Part shown: in pieces, positions 26,145 to 35,704 of the stretch | How positions within the stretch are numbered: the stretch's first letter is position 1 | Layout: every line of letters starts with the position of its first letter | Source of the DNA: Kordia algicida OT-1 | Lineage (GTDB): Bacteria > Bacteroidota > Bacteroidia > Flavobacteriales > Flavobacteriaceae | Direction of reading: 5' to 3' | NCBI RefSeq assembly: GCF_000154725.1 | Contig: NZ_DS544873.1 | Location: forward strand, 1,154,758-1,218,757 | Length of the DNA: 64,000 bases | Program-made: the position numbers and the translations under genes | The notes under the pieces: model-generated | What the model saw: the letters and a program-made list of their open reading frames with translations, nothing else | What the model was told of the DNA's origin: nothing | Database searches by the model: none

Positions 26145-26172
26145 AAAAAAGCCTCATTATCGAGACTTTTTC
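26145..26172 (-). terminator. Hairpin terminator upstream of secA
   Basis: On the minus strand AGTCTC-GATAAT-GAGGCT (one G-U pair) is followed by eight T. It ends the small gene at 26188-26409 and separates it from secA. Confidence 0.75.
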
Positions 26173-26187
26173 CTTGTTTAATTTGTT

Positions 26188-26409
26188 TTAGTATTCATCT
26201 TCGTTCCAGAGGTAATCTTCCTCTGTCGGGTAATCTGGCCAAATTTCTTCTATAGATTCATAAGAATCTCCTTCATCTTCAATAGATTGTAAGTTTTCTA
26301 CAACCTCTAAAGGAGCTCCGGTTCTAATTGCATAATCGATCAACTCATCTTTTGTAGCTGGCCAAGGCGCATCACTTAAATGCGACGCTAGTTCTAATGT
26401 CCAATACAT
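26188..26409 (-). CDS. DUF2795 domain small acidic protein (73 aa)
   Basis: The sequence begins YWTLELASHLSDAPWPATKD and continues ELIDYAIRTGAPLEVVENL, the pattern of DUF2795 proteins that are common in Bacteroidota (often near secA). The C-terminal third is very acidic (SIEEIWPDYPTEEDYLW). It is a soluble protein without known function. Upstream of secA but separated by a terminator. Confidence 0.82.
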   Translation of the reverse strand: MYWTLELASHLSDAPWPATKDELIDYAIRTGAPLEVVENLQSIEDEGDSYESIEEIWPDYPTEEDYLWNEDEY

Positions 26410-26538
26410 ATTATTTCGATATTAATTTTTTGCAAAAATAAATTTTTAAATGAGAAAGTCAAGTAAAAAAATCATTATTTACACATTATTTTTAAGAACG
26501 TTTTTAAAGAAAAGCGTATTTCCTTAGTTTTTAGATAA

Positions 26539-27114
26539 TTACGAATTCTTCTTAGGAATCCATTTTATCTCGTTTGCTTGTAGATCATGTGACAATTTTC
26601 GTGCCAATACAAAAAGGTAGTCAGAAAGTCGGTTTAGGTATTTTAATGTATGCTCATCAAAAGGTTCTATTTCATAAAGAGCTGACGCTAAACGCTCTGC
26701 TCGTCTACAAACACAGCGGGCAATGTGACAGAATGACACAGTTTGATGTCCACCAGGCAATACAAAGTGTGTCATTGGCGGTAATGCATCATTCATGGTG
26801 TCCATTTCTCGCTCTAAAACGGCGATATTTTCTTCTGAAATTCTAGGAATGTTTAAACGATCTTTTCCGTTTTTTAAGGTTGCCTTTTCAGGATCTGTCG
26901 CTAAAACAGCTCCAACAGTAAATAGTAAATCCTGAATTTCCATCAATACATTTTGATAGTGTTTGTCAATTTCTTGATCGCGAATTAAACCAATATGCGA
27001 GTTGAGTTCATCAACAGTTCCGTAACTATCAATACGGATATGATGTTTGGGAACACGCGTACCACCAAATAGTGCCGTAGTTCCTTTATCTCCTGTTTTC
27101 GTGTATATTTTCAT
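26539..27114 (-). CDS. Cob(I)yrinic acid a,c-diamide adenosyltransferase, PduO type
   Basis: A 191-residue ATP:corrinoid adenosyltransferase. Visible motifs are KIYTKTGDKGTTALFGGTRV (ATP-binding N-terminus), 'SYGTVDELNSHIG', FVLPGG and 'CHIARCVCRRAERLA'. It makes adenosylcobalamin, the cofactor of methylmalonyl-CoA mutase whose chaperone MeaB is encoded at 4878-5957. It is the last gene of a four-gene operon (methyltransferase, two tiny membrane proteins, adenosyltransferase) with overlapping ends. Confidence 0.93.
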   Translation of the reverse strand: MKIYTKTGDKGTTALFGGTRVPKHHIRIDSYGTVDELNSHIGLIRDQEIDKHYQNVLMEIQDLLFTVGAVLATDPEKATLKNGKDRLNIPRISEENIAVLEREMDTMNDALPPMTHFVLPGGHQTVSFCHIARCVCRRAERLASALYEIEPFDEHTLKYLNRLSDYLFVLARKLSHDLQANEIKWIPKKNS

Positions 27115-27244
27115 TGTTTCTTTTTCTAGCGTTTTTTTCCTTTTCAGAATGATACTCTTTTAGTTTCTTTTTCGTTTTTCTATTGGATAGAAATACAAAT
27201 AGCAATCCGATAATTATTGCAACTAAAAGCCACCATTTATTCAT
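27086..27244 (-). CDS. Tiny membrane protein (52 aa)
   Basis: Starting at the ATG complementary to 27242-27244, the frame encodes MNKWWLLVAIIIGLLFVFLS, followed by a strongly basic tail (NRKTKKKLKEYHSEKEKNAR) and stops inside the adenosyltransferase gene (29-base overlap). Its start lies within the end of the next upstream tiny gene (8-base overlap). One N-terminal membrane helix with a cytoplasmic basic tail is predicted. No family recognised; the tight packing supports coding. Confidence 0.6.
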   Translation of the reverse strand: MNKWWLLVAIIIGLLFVFLSNRKTKKKLKEYHSEKEKNARKRNNENIHENRR

Positions 27245-27413
27245 CTTTTTGGTCTTTTTTCTTTTCTAAATATTTATCCATAAAAGCACGATCTTTACGA
27301 CTGTTGTTGCGTTTTTTGTTTCTACGTGTATTTATAAATAAAAGTGGCGCTAAGACAACAACAATGAGTATGAATATGATTAATTCTTTATTAAAAGTCG
27401 TTACTTCTTCCAT
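27237..27413 (-). CDS. Tiny membrane protein (58 aa)
   Basis: The frame starts at ATG 27413, three bases after the methyltransferase stop, and encodes MEEVTTFNKELIIFILIVVV then LAPLLFI and a very basic tail (NTRRNKKRNNSRKDRAF). One membrane helix with a basic cytoplasmic tail is predicted. Together with the 52-residue protein it forms a pair of similar topology between a methyltransferase and the cobalamin adenosyltransferase. Function unknown. Confidence 0.62.
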   Translation of the reverse strand: MEEVTTFNKELIIFILIVVVLAPLLFINTRRNKKRNNSRKDRAFMDKYLEKKKDQKDE

Positions 27414-27416
27414 CTG

Positions 27417-28232
27417 TTAGCTATTTTGTTTCATCAACATTGTCAAATGCATACATTTATATAGGTGACGATCGCTCGTTAGTGATTGTTCCCAATCTTT
27501 TTGATGCAATTTTTTGATATAGTTTAGTTTTTTTTCTGCGCTCATTGGAATGAGATTTAAGAAAAATGCCCATTTTGAACTTCCTAAGATTGCTCTGCGT
27601 TCTACAACTTTAAATTCGTTGTGAAAGCGTTTTACGGTTTTCTTGGTAAATGGCCATTCCCAATCTGCATCCGATTGAAAAGGTCTGTATAATCCGCGAA
27701 TAATGCGCAATGGTAAACTTGTTTTTAGCGGATCATACGAAATCAGTTTTCCATCATTAGCTAGTTTTTCTTTAAGTTTTCCAAATAACAAATCCAAACT
27801 TTCAAAATGATGCAACACGCCGTAAGCGTAAATGACGTCAAAATCTGTTTCAGTAAATTCGGGTGATAAAAAATCGACTGCTTCCGCTTTTGCATTTGGA
27901 AAATCTTGTAAACGTTCGTTTAACTGTCCGATGGCTTTATCGCTCAAATCAATTCCTAAGTAGCTTTTGGAATGTTCGGCTAAGTATAAACTCAGGTGAT
28001 TTCCAGCGTAACAGCCTAAATCTAGTACTTTTTTATCTGATAAATCGCCTAGCCAAGTTCGGTGTTTTTCATAAACTTGCTCGTTGATTTGAAGCTCTTT
28101 TCTAAAATCAGACAGCAATTTATTACGCATAAATGACCAAAGCTTTGTCGCGGCATTCTTCTTTTTTACATTGTAGAATTCCTTTTGCTTTTTATTGACT
28201 TCTAAAACTTCTTGTAAACGTGTATCACTCAC
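27417..28232 (-). CDS. Class I SAM-dependent methyltransferase
   Basis: A 271-residue cytosolic methyltransferase. The SAM-binding motif I is VLDLGCYAGNHLSLYL (around residue 70), motif II includes YLGIDLSDKAI, and VIYAYGVLHHFESLDLL is the post-II region (Methyltransf_11/25 type). C-terminal segments resemble small-molecule or lipid methyltransferases, but the substrate is not evident. First gene of the operon that ends with the cobalamin adenosyltransferase. Confidence 0.85.
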   Translation of the reverse strand: MSDTRLQEVLEVNKKQKEFYNVKKKNAATKLWSFMRNKLLSDFRKELQINEQVYEKHRTWLGDLSDKKVLDLGCYAGNHLSLYLAEHSKSYLGIDLSDKAIGQLNERLQDFPNAKAEAVDFLSPEFTETDFDVIYAYGVLHHFESLDLLFGKLKEKLANDGKLISYDPLKTSLPLRIIRGLYRPFQSDADWEWPFTKKTVKRFHNEFKVVERRAILGSSKWAFFLNLIPMSAEKKLNYIKKLHQKDWEQSLTSDRHLYKCMHLTMLMKQNS

Positions 28233-28425
28233 TGTATAGGGTTTTTATTGGGACAAATGCAAAGTAACTAAAATTTGCTATTAATTTACACTATTTCGGG
28301 GAATTTTAGAATCGCTTGGCTTTTGGAAAGTTTTTAAAGAAAAAATCCTGCTATACTGCGGAAACGAAAATTTTCCAATTAAAATTCTTATGTCGAACTC
28401 ACATTAAATTATTATTGAGCGGACT

Positions 28426-29265
28426 TTACATTTTACCCCAATCACGATAAAATCTAAAGTCCGTTTTCCATTCTAAAATAGCAATCATAATCTCTTTATT
28501 CATTTTAACCATTTCGGTATCTTCATCAAGTCGTTCACGTCCTTTTTCTGTGATAATTTCTAGGGTAAGATTGATTCTTCTCGGAATATAATTCAGTAAA
28601 AAATTAACTGCTTTTTTAGTCGAAGTCGATTTTGGCGCGTCAACATACGCAAGCGTTCTCAAAATTCTTGAAACAAACAAAAAGTCGTATTCCTTTGTGG
28701 CTTCAAGCATAATTTTTTCTAGTAATTTGATACATTTCTTATCGAGTTTTGTTGTTGTTCGCAATCCGAAATTTGTCTGAAAAAAAATCAAATCAACAAT
28801 CGCTTCAATCGCTTCTTTTGGTTGTTCCTGAAACAATTCCGAAGAAAGAGACACAATTGATTTCGCTTTAATAATCGCATCTTTTTTCTGTAGTAATGAC
28901 ACCAACGATATTAACGAAAAAGTTTCTAAGGTAGGATTTCCTTTGTACATATCTTTCAACACTTGTTGATAATTTTCAATCAAATCGACATGAGCGACAG
29001 CATATAATTCAGGTTGGTATTTTCGTTCCAAACATACATACTCAAAAAACAAATTTGGTTCGCTTTCTAACAAATTATCAATGTCCAATAATTGGAAATG
29101 CAAAGGTTTTTCAAAATCGAGAAAAATATAGCATAATTCGCCTAAAATAGAAGTATTTACAATCAAACTTACATCTTCGTCATTAATCGCATTCGATTGG
29201 ATTTTAGAGTTCCATCGAGCGCGACTTTTTAAAAATTTAACGACTGATTTTTTTAGTGTTTTCAT
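28426..29265 (-). CDS. Helical protein of unknown function (279 aa)
   Basis: The open frame extends upstream to 29454, but the extra 63 residues are of low quality; I choose the ATG at 29265 (MKTLKKSVVKFLKSRARW). The protein is soluble and almost entirely helical with many Leu/Lys/Glu residues (LEKIMLEATKEYDFLFVSRI), reminiscent of alpha-solenoid folds. No domain recognised. It is divergent from the M1 peptidase gene, and the intervening 210 bases would hold both promoters. Confidence 0.65.
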   Translation of the reverse strand: MKTLKKSVVKFLKSRARWNSKIQSNAINDEDVSLIVNTSILGELCYIFLDFEKPLHFQLLDIDNLLESEPNLFFEYVCLERKYQPELYAVAHVDLIENYQQVLKDMYKGNPTLETFSLISLVSLLQKKDAIIKAKSIVSLSSELFQEQPKEAIEAIVDLIFFQTNFGLRTTTKLDKKCIKLLEKIMLEATKEYDFLFVSRILRTLAYVDAPKSTSTKKAVNFLLNYIPRRINLTLEIITEKGRERLDEDTEMVKMNKEIMIAILEWKTDFRFYRDWGKM

Positions 29266-29477
29266 GTAAATTAATAACGAAATTGCTTCTTTAAATTCCT
29301 GCAAAAATACAATAATAAAAGCGTTTGCGCGTACTTTAGCACATCCCAAAATGAACACAATCCGAATAATTATTAACTCAAAAGATAAATTAAAGCCGTT
29401 GTATACGAAAAAACGATTTTTTTTGTTTTGGAATAAGTGATACCTTGAAACCATTGAAATTCTTCAAAAAATACTTT

Positions 29478-31652
29478 ATGACACAAAAAATCCTATCGTT
29501 TTGCTTCTTATTTGTCCAGAGTTTTCTCTTTGCACAACAGACTGATATTGTAGATTTTAAGACCGCAAAAGTTGATGTCGTACTGCGTCCTGAATTGAAA
29601 GAAGTTGGTATTGATGTGTTTTACGAATTTGAAGTGCTGAAAGATACCGATTCTATCTATTTGGATATGCGCACTTTAAATACCTACAAAGTGTATCAAC
29701 AAAGTTTTAAAGGCACAAGTTCATATACAGATAAAAAGATCATTCTGAAAAGTAATTTTAAAAAAGGCGAAAAGCATACTGTAGGATTGGCAACATTTAC
29801 AAATCCTAAAAAAGCGATTTATTTTATTGACTGGAATAAAAAAAAGGGCAGAAAGCAAGTATGGACGCAAGGTCAGGGAAAATACACAAGCAATTGGTTG
29901 CCAAGTTTGGATGATGTAAATGATAAGATTGAATTCGATTTTAGCATTACGTTTGACAAACGTTACGAAGTTATTACCAATGGAAAATTGCTCAAAAAAG
30001 AATCACCCAACGATTCGTTGACGAAATGGTATTATGACATGCAACAGCCAATGAGTAGTTATTTGGCGGCGATTGCCATCGGAAAGTACAAAAAGAAGGA
30101 AGCAACTTCCAAAAGTGGTATTCCGTTAGAAATGTATTACTATACTGAAGATAAAGCAAAGTTTGAACCGACATACAGATATACAAAACGTATTTTTGAC
30201 TTTCTAGAAGCTGAAATTGGTGTACAATATCCATGGCAAAACTACAAACAAGTTCCAGTAAAAGACTTTTTATATGCGGGAATGGAAAACACAGGAACAA
30301 CCATTTTTTCTGATAGTTTTGTGGTAGATAGTATCGGTTTTGTAGATAAAAATTACGTAAACGTGAATGCCCATGAATTGGCGCATCAATGGTTTGGTAA
30401 TTTGGTAACGGCAAAAAGCGGAAAGCATCATTGGTTGCAAGAAGGTTTTGCCACATATTATGCATTGTTGGCAGAAAAAGAAATCTTTGGAGACGATTAT
30501 TTTCACTGGAAATTATTCAAATCTGCACAAGAATTAAAAGTGCTGAACGATGGAAAAGGAGAAGCTTTATTGAATCCGAAAGCAAGCAGTCTCACATTTT
30601 ATCAAAAAGGCGCTTGGGCATTGCATGTGTTGCGTGCAAAAGTAGGAGAGAAGCCTTTTAAAAATGCGGTAAAACGTTATTTAGACACGTACAGATTCAA
30701 AAGTGCAGAAACGGACGATTTTATTACGATTGTGGAAGAAGAAAGCCATCAAAATTTAGCTGATTTTGTACAAACTTGGTTGGTGAATCCGCAATTGCCT
30801 GATGATTTTTACGATTTCGATAAATTACTAACACATAATTCTGGGATCAATGAAAATTTATATTCGCTTCTAGGCGGAATGCAAGGCGCGCCAGCACAAG
30901 TTGCTTCTTTTAGAAAACTTAAAACATCCAAAGAAAGTGCTACAACATGTATTAATATTTCCAACATCTTCAAACTATCTCAAAATGAATCCGCTAAAAA
31001 AGAAGCTCCAATTTCAGAAGAATTATTAGTCAATTTGACCAAAAATATACCAAATGACAGTCCGTTGATAAGTAATGACGTGTATAAAGCTGCTTTTGCT
31101 ACGAATAATCTCAAAGTTCGTCAAGCGGTTGCACAAACTTTGAATAATATTCCTATTGAATTAAAAACTGATTATGAAAGTTTATTGGATGATGAATCCT
31201 ATGTTACCAAAGAAGCCGCTTTGTATAATTTGTGGGTGAATTTTCCAGCAGATCAAAAAAAGTATTTAGATCAAACCAAAAACGTACAAGGATTTAATGA
31301 TAAGAGTTTTCGAATTTTATGGTTGACGCTCGCAATTGTGACGAAGAATTATAGCGGACACGACACACCAAAGTATTACCAAGAACTTTCAAACTATACA
31401 CGTTCGTACAATCATTTTGAAGTACGGCAAAACGCGTTTGTGTATATTAATGAATTGCGTGCGTTTACCGATCAAAACTTGGCAGATTTAGTCAACGGAG
31501 CCATGCATCATAACTGGCGATTTGCTAAATTTTGTAGAGATTTGTTGGACAGTATCATCAAAAATCCGAATTATAAAGAAAATATACAGCGTACAAAAAA
31601 ACTCCTTACAGCTAAGGAGTTGAGTTTTTTAGAAAAGCGCATGAAAAATTAA
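29478..31652 (+). CDS. M1 family zinc aminopeptidase, exported
   Basis: The ATG at 29478 gives a clean signal peptide (ILSFCFLFVQSFLFAQ), whereas the upstream TTG at 29445 would add eleven odd residues. The exopeptidase motif is YAGMENTG and the zinc site is NAHELAHQWFGNL with the third ligand Glu in LQEGFATYYALLAE. The C-terminal 250 residues are helical (HEAT-like). It removes N-terminal residues from peptides, presumably in the periplasm. Its last four bases overlap the convergent gene at 31649. Confidence 0.92.
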   Translation: MTQKILSFCFLFVQSFLFAQQTDIVDFKTAKVDVVLRPELKEVGIDVFYEFEVLKDTDSIYLDMRTLNTYKVYQQSFKGTSSYTDKKIILKSNFKKGEKHTVGLATFTNPKKAIYFIDWNKKKGRKQVWTQGQGKYTSNWLPSLDDVNDKIEFDFSITFDKRYEVITNGKLLKKESPNDSLTKWYYDMQQPMSSYLAAIAIGKYKKKEATSKSGIPLEMYYYTEDKAKFEPTYRYTKRIFDFLEAEIGVQYPWQNYKQVPVKDFLYAGMENTGTTIFSDSFVVDSIGFVDKNYVNVNAHELAHQWFGNLVTAKSGKHHWLQEGFATYYALLAEKEIFGDDYFHWKLFKSAQELKVLNDGKGEALLNPKASSLTFYQKGAWALHVLRAKVGEKPFKNAVKRYLDTYRFKSAETDDFITIVEEESHQNLADFVQTWLVNPQLPDDFYDFDKLLTHNSGINENLYSLLGGMQGAPAQVASFRKLKTSKESATTCINISNIFKLSQNESAKKEAPISEELLVNLTKNIPNDSPLISNDVYKAAFATNNLKVRQAVAQTLNNIPIELKTDYESLLDDESYVTKEAALYNLWVNFPADQKKYLDQTKNVQGFNDKSFRILWLTLAIVTKNYSGHDTPKYYQELSNYTRSYNHFEVRQNAFVYINELRAFTDQNLADLVNGAMHHNWRFAKFCRDLLDSIIKNPNYKENIQRTKKLLTAKELSFLEKRMKN

Positions 31653-32173
31653 GGATTTAATAAATCGCCCACTTCTTTTTTAATAAATGCTAATGCGGCA
31701 TTGCTTGGCGATTCTTGTTCCATCATTTCGGTAAGAATAACTTCACGCAATTTATCGGCAGAAGTTACTTTTTCAGACAATCCTGCTTTTCTGATGAGTT
31801 GAATGGTGGTATTTTTGGATGCGATAATGATGTTCCAACATTGGTCACTCATGTATATTTGTTGAGATAAATTATGATCGAATTCTTGTTCGATACTCAT
31901 AATTAGTAAACGCTCATAATCTTCTTTATTGGAAGAATTTGGCGACACTCGAATTAATAACTTTGCAGGCGTTATTCGTTCTAAAAACAACGAAAGTCGC
32001 TCGTATGCTTGCAAACGCAACGGCAATGCATCTTTTTGCGCATCTTTGTGTAACAAATAACGTCTTCTTTTATCTTCATTGGTCATGTGTTCTCTAAAGA
32101 AAAAGTACGCAATTCCTCCCGTGATAATCGCTGGGATTGTATAGGATAATAATTCAAAAATTTTTTCTTCCAT
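31649..32173 (-). CDS. Conserved protein with N-terminal membrane anchor (174 aa)
   Basis: One membrane helix near the N-terminus (LLSYTIPAIITGGIAYFFF) is followed by a soluble helical part (LPLRLQAYERLSLFLERITP, LLIMSIEQEFDHNLSQQIYM). I recognise this as a conserved flavobacterial type but not as a named functional family. Gene is convergent with the aminopeptidase gene. Confidence 0.7.
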   Translation of the reverse strand: MEEKIFELLSYTIPAIITGGIAYFFFREHMTNEDKRRRYLLHKDAQKDALPLRLQAYERLSLFLERITPAKLLIRVSPNSSNKEDYERLLIMSIEQEFDHNLSQQIYMSDQCWNIIIASKNTTIQLIRKAGLSEKVTSADKLREVILTEMMEQESPSNAALAFIKKEVGDLLNP

Positions 32174-32264
32174 AAAATAGCAGTTTTAGCAAACTTAATA
32201 CGTTTTAACTAACTAGCCAAATAAAGATTTATTGTGTAAATTACACCGAAATTATCAAGCATCT

Positions 32265-32744
32265 ATGAAAGCAGTTAACGTTTCCGTACTTAAAAAAGAA
32301 TTGAATGAACATTCGCATCAAGAATTGGTCGATATCTGCTTAAAATTGGCAAAATTTAAAAAAGAAAATAAAGAGTTGTTAACCTATATTCTTTTTGACT
32401 CCAGTGACGAAGACGCTTATATTCGCGAGATTAAAGAAGAAATAGATGAAGCTTTTTCTAGGTTAAACCACGATAGTTTATACTACGTTAAAAAAAGTGT
32501 GCGTAAAATTCTGCGTATACTAAAAAAGTACATTCGTTATTCTAAAAAGAAAGAAACTGAAGCTGAAATTTTATTGTATTTCTGTTTAAAGTTGAAAGAA
32601 CTCAAACCTTCACACAAGCGAAGTCTGCAAATAGTAAACATTTACGAACAACAATTGCGCATGGCAAAGAAAGCTATTGAAAAACTCCATGAAGATCTTC
32701 AATACGATTTTTATCTTGAAATAGAAGATTTACAAAGTTTATAA
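32265..32744 (+). CDS. Small helical protein of unknown function (159 aa)
   Basis: The ATG at 32265 (MKAVNVSVLKKELNEHSHQE) is preferred over an upstream TTG at 32232. The protein is basic, soluble and entirely helical, with segments such as LVDICLKLAKFKKENKELLT and RKILRILKKYIRYSKKKETE. No signal peptide or catalytic motif is visible. It is convergent with the FMN glutamate synthase-like gene, one base apart. Confidence 0.7.
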   Translation: MKAVNVSVLKKELNEHSHQELVDICLKLAKFKKENKELLTYILFDSSDEDAYIREIKEEIDEAFSRLNHDSLYYVKKSVRKILRILKKYIRYSKKKETEAEILLYFCLKLKELKPSHKRSLQIVNIYEQQLRMAKKAIEKLHEDLQYDFYLEIEDLQSL

Positions 32745-32745
32745 A

Positions 32746-34299
32746 CTACTTTTTTCCACCTAAATGCACACAATCTTTCAACGCTTGCATTCCTGAAAAA
32801 GGAACTTTTGTTTTTTTGTACATATACGTTGCATCGAGGTCTTTTGATAAGTTCTGATCGTCTACATTTACTTCAATATCGTTCATATTGAACTGACACG
32901 GATGCTCATAACCTGCGGCATGTGTGATTTCTATCAGTTCTTTTCTAAAAGTTTTAAAATACTGCGCCAAACGTACTGATTTCAATGTAGGATCAATTCC
33001 GCTTTGCAACCATTTACTTTGTGTAGCAATTCCTGTAGGGCATTTATTGGTGTGACACACTTTTGCTTGAATACAACCAATGCTCATCATGGCTTCACGC
33101 GCCACATTGATACAATCTACGCCCATTGCAAACGCCATGGCAGCTTTTGCAGGAAATCCTAGTTTTCCGCTTCCAACAAATACAATACGTTCTGTCAATC
33201 CTTTTTCTTGAAACAATCTGTATAATTCTGAAAAACCATACACCCATGGTAATGACACGTGATCGGCAAAACTTGGTGGCGCGGCTCCAGTTCCGCCTTC
33301 ACCACCATCAACCGCAATAAAATCAGGCCCTTTTCCTGTTTCTTTCATAATATCAGCCAATTCTTCCCATTGGTCCAGTTTTCCAATAGCCGCTTTAATT
33401 CCGACAGGCAATCCTGTAGCTTCAGCGATAGCTTCTACAAAATCAACTAATTCTGGAACGTTAGAAAATGCTTTGTGATTTGGTGGAGATAGTACATCTT
33501 TTCCAATTTCAACACCGCGAATTTCAGCAATTTCTTTCGAAATTTTCTCGCCAGGCAACACACCGCCTTTTCCAGGTTTTGCTCCTTGCGAAAGTTTTAC
33601 CTCAATCGCACGAACAAACGGATTATCTTGCACAAGTTTTACCATTTTTTCCATTGAAAAACCACCATCTTTGGCACGAACACCAAAATATCCTGTTCCA
33701 AAATGAAATATAACATCGCCGCCATTGCTGTGATATGGAGACAAGCCGCCTTCACCTGTATTGTGATAAGCGCTAGCCATTTTTACGCCTTTGTTCATAG
33801 ATTCTACCGCTTTTGCGGAAAGCGAACCGTAACTCATTGCAGAAATATTGATGATAGATGCAGGACGAAATGGACGTCTTCTTTTGTTAAATTCACCCAT
33901 CACTTTGGCACATGGTAAAAAAGTTTTATCGATAGCATTCGGATGATCGTCTTCTATTTTAAACGGCATCATGGCATTATTAATAAATACATGATGATGT
34001 GCGTAAATATCTCTTTCGGTTCCGAAACCTTCGTAATTGTTTTGACTTTTCGCAGAAGCATAAATCCAGCCACGTTCAATACGATTGAATGGCAATTCCT
34101 CACGATTGTTTGCTACAAAATACTGACGAATTTCTGGACCGATACTTTCAAAAAGATACCTTAAATGTCCTACTACAGGATAGTTGTGAATGATGATGTG
34201 TTTTCGCTGAATAATGTCTCTGATGGCAACTAAAAGTAGTACAATCAGTATCCACATCCACCATGAAATACTTCCTAAAAAATTTAAAACTGCGTCCAT
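32746..34299 (-). CDS. FMN-binding glutamate synthase family protein
   Basis: A 517-residue protein equivalent to the central FMN/synthase domain of GltB without the amidotransferase domain. An N-terminal membrane helix (FLGSISWWMWILIVLLLVAI) precedes the barrel. Key segments are 'ISAMSYGSLSAKAVESMNKG', 'VKLSQGAKPGKGGVLPG', 'GGEGGTGAAP' and the Fe-S cluster cysteines in CIQAKVCHTNKCPTGIATQ. It probably carries FMN and a 3Fe-4S cluster. The true reaction of these stand-alone enzymes is uncertain. Seven bases downstream of the M20 amidohydrolase gene, so likely one operon. Confidence 0.88.
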   Translation of the reverse strand: MDAVLNFLGSISWWMWILIVLLLVAIRDIIQRKHIIIHNYPVVGHLRYLFESIGPEIRQYFVANNREELPFNRIERGWIYASAKSQNNYEGFGTERDIYAHHHVFINNAMMPFKIEDDHPNAIDKTFLPCAKVMGEFNKRRRPFRPASIINISAMSYGSLSAKAVESMNKGVKMASAYHNTGEGGLSPYHSNGGDVIFHFGTGYFGVRAKDGGFSMEKMVKLVQDNPFVRAIEVKLSQGAKPGKGGVLPGEKISKEIAEIRGVEIGKDVLSPPNHKAFSNVPELVDFVEAIAEATGLPVGIKAAIGKLDQWEELADIMKETGKGPDFIAVDGGEGGTGAAPPSFADHVSLPWVYGFSELYRLFQEKGLTERIVFVGSGKLGFPAKAAMAFAMGVDCINVAREAMMSIGCIQAKVCHTNKCPTGIATQSKWLQSGIDPTLKSVRLAQYFKTFRKELIEITHAAGYEHPCQFNMNDIEVNVDDQNLSKDLDATYMYKKTKVPFSGMQALKDCVHLGGKK

Positions 34300-34305
34300 A
34301 TTTTG

Positions 34306-35574
34306 TTAATTATTGAGGTAATCTAAGGTAAGTTGTACAAAAGTTTTGACTCCTAATTTCATGCCACTTTCGTCAATATAGAAATCTGGTGTATGGTGTG
34401 AAGTTGGTGCTTTTCCAACCGTTTTTCCTCCTAAAAAGAAATACAATCCAGGAACTTCTTTTTGAAAGAATGAAAAATCTTCTGCACCAGTGATAGCTTT
34501 GATAACATTTACATTTTCGGCACCAGCAGCTTTTTGAAGTGAAGGCAACATTTGTGCTGTTAACTTCGGATCGTTGTACGTAATTGGATATCCTTTGGCA
34601 ATATCAATTGTTGCTTCAGCTCTGTAAGCTTTTGCAATGGCAGGAACCATTTCTTCCATACGTTTGTTGATATATGCTTGCATGTCATAGTCTAACGTGC
34701 GAATCGTACCAATCATAGTTGCATTTTCAGGAATGATATTGCTGCGAACACCACTTGTAATTTTCCCAACCGTGATAACAGCACCTTCTTTAGTCAATTC
34801 AGACTCTCTACTGATAATGGTTTGCAAACCATCAATAATTTTAGCACTTATCATAATAGGATCAATACTTGTCCAAGGTCGCGAACCGTGACTTTGTTTT
34901 CCTTTTACGTTAATTTCAAAGCTTTGTGAAGCTGCCATAATTCCGCCAGGTTTGTAACTGATCGTTCCTACATCTTGTCCAGCACTGATGTGCAACCCAA
35001 AAATTGCATCGACATCCGGATTTTTGAGTACGCCTTCTTTTACCATCAGTTCTGCGCCACCTTCTTCACCTTTTGGTGCGCCTTCTTCGGCAGGTTGAAA
35101 GATAAATACAATAGTTCCTCTGATTTTGTCTTTGTGTTTTGAGAAAATTTCTGCCGTTCCCATTAGTATAGAGATGTGCGTATCATGTCCGCAAGCGTGC
35201 ATTACGCCAGTTTCTACATCATTGAAGGTTGTGCGAACGGTAGATTTGAACGGAACATCTGTACGTTCTGTTACGGGAAGTGCATCAATATCGGCGCGCA
35301 ATGCGACTACTTTTCCAGGAAGTTTACCTTTTAAAATTCCCACGACGCCAGTATGTGCAATGCCCGTTTGTACTTCTATACCTAAAGAACGAAGGTGTTT
35401 AGCAATTTTTTCTGCTGTTTTAAATTCTCTGTTAGACAATTCAGGATTTTGATGAAAATCGCGTCTCCACTCAATTAATTTAGATTCAATAGCATCAATA
35501 TCTTTTTCAAGTCCGTGTTGTGCATTGGCAAAACAAAAAGCAAGAAAAAAGATGAAAAGTAAGCGTTTCTTCAT
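34306..35574 (-). CDS. Exported M20 family amidohydrolase/carboxypeptidase
   Basis: A 422-residue metalloenzyme with a signal peptide (LLFIFFLAFCFANAQ). Metal-ligand motifs are HACGHDTHISILMGTAE, FQPAEEGAPKGEEGGAEL and, near the C-terminus, AITGAEDFSFFQ and SHHTPDF. These fit the IAA-amino acid hydrolase/N-acyl-amino acid amidohydrolase (M20D) branch. It would cleave amide-linked amino acids or acyl-amino acids outside the cytoplasm. Upstream of, and probably co-transcribed with, the FMN glutamate synthase-like gene. Confidence 0.9.
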   Translation of the reverse strand: MKKRLLFIFFLAFCFANAQHGLEKDIDAIESKLIEWRRDFHQNPELSNREFKTAEKIAKHLRSLGIEVQTGIAHTGVVGILKGKLPGKVVALRADIDALPVTERTDVPFKSTVRTTFNDVETGVMHACGHDTHISILMGTAEIFSKHKDKIRGTIVFIFQPAEEGAPKGEEGGAELMVKEGVLKNPDVDAIFGLHISAGQDVGTISYKPGGIMAASQSFEINVKGKQSHGSRPWTSIDPIMISAKIIDGLQTIISRESELTKEGAVITVGKITSGVRSNIIPENATMIGTIRTLDYDMQAYINKRMEEMVPAIAKAYRAEATIDIAKGYPITYNDPKLTAQMLPSLQKAAGAENVNVIKAITGAEDFSFFQKEVPGLYFFLGGKTVGKAPTSHHTPDFYIDESGMKLGVKTFVQLTLDYLNN

Positions 35575-35704
35575 GGTTATTTTGGGTTGGAATAATTATG
35601 TATTCAAATATATTCAATTTTTTTCTTTGTGAAGAAAGAAGTCTGTAATACTTGGTACATGATTTGTGGTTTCTTTGGAGAAATTGAACAAGAAACCGAA
35701 AATT

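Noticed and set aside
4878-27114. Cobalamin riboswitch for meaB or the adenosyltransferase
   Set aside because: No B12-box-like sequence or long structured leader is visible upstream of either gene; the adenosyltransferase is inside an operon with overlapping genes.
29266-29454. 63-residue N-terminal extension of the minus-strand gene at 28426
   Set aside because: The extra residues look like translated intergenic AT-rich DNA, and would run into the start of the divergent aminopeptidase gene; the ATG at 29265 is better.
29992-30465. 157-residue minus-strand frame inside the aminopeptidase gene
   Set aside because: It is antisense to the HELAH zinc-site region of the M1 peptidase, which explains the coding signal.
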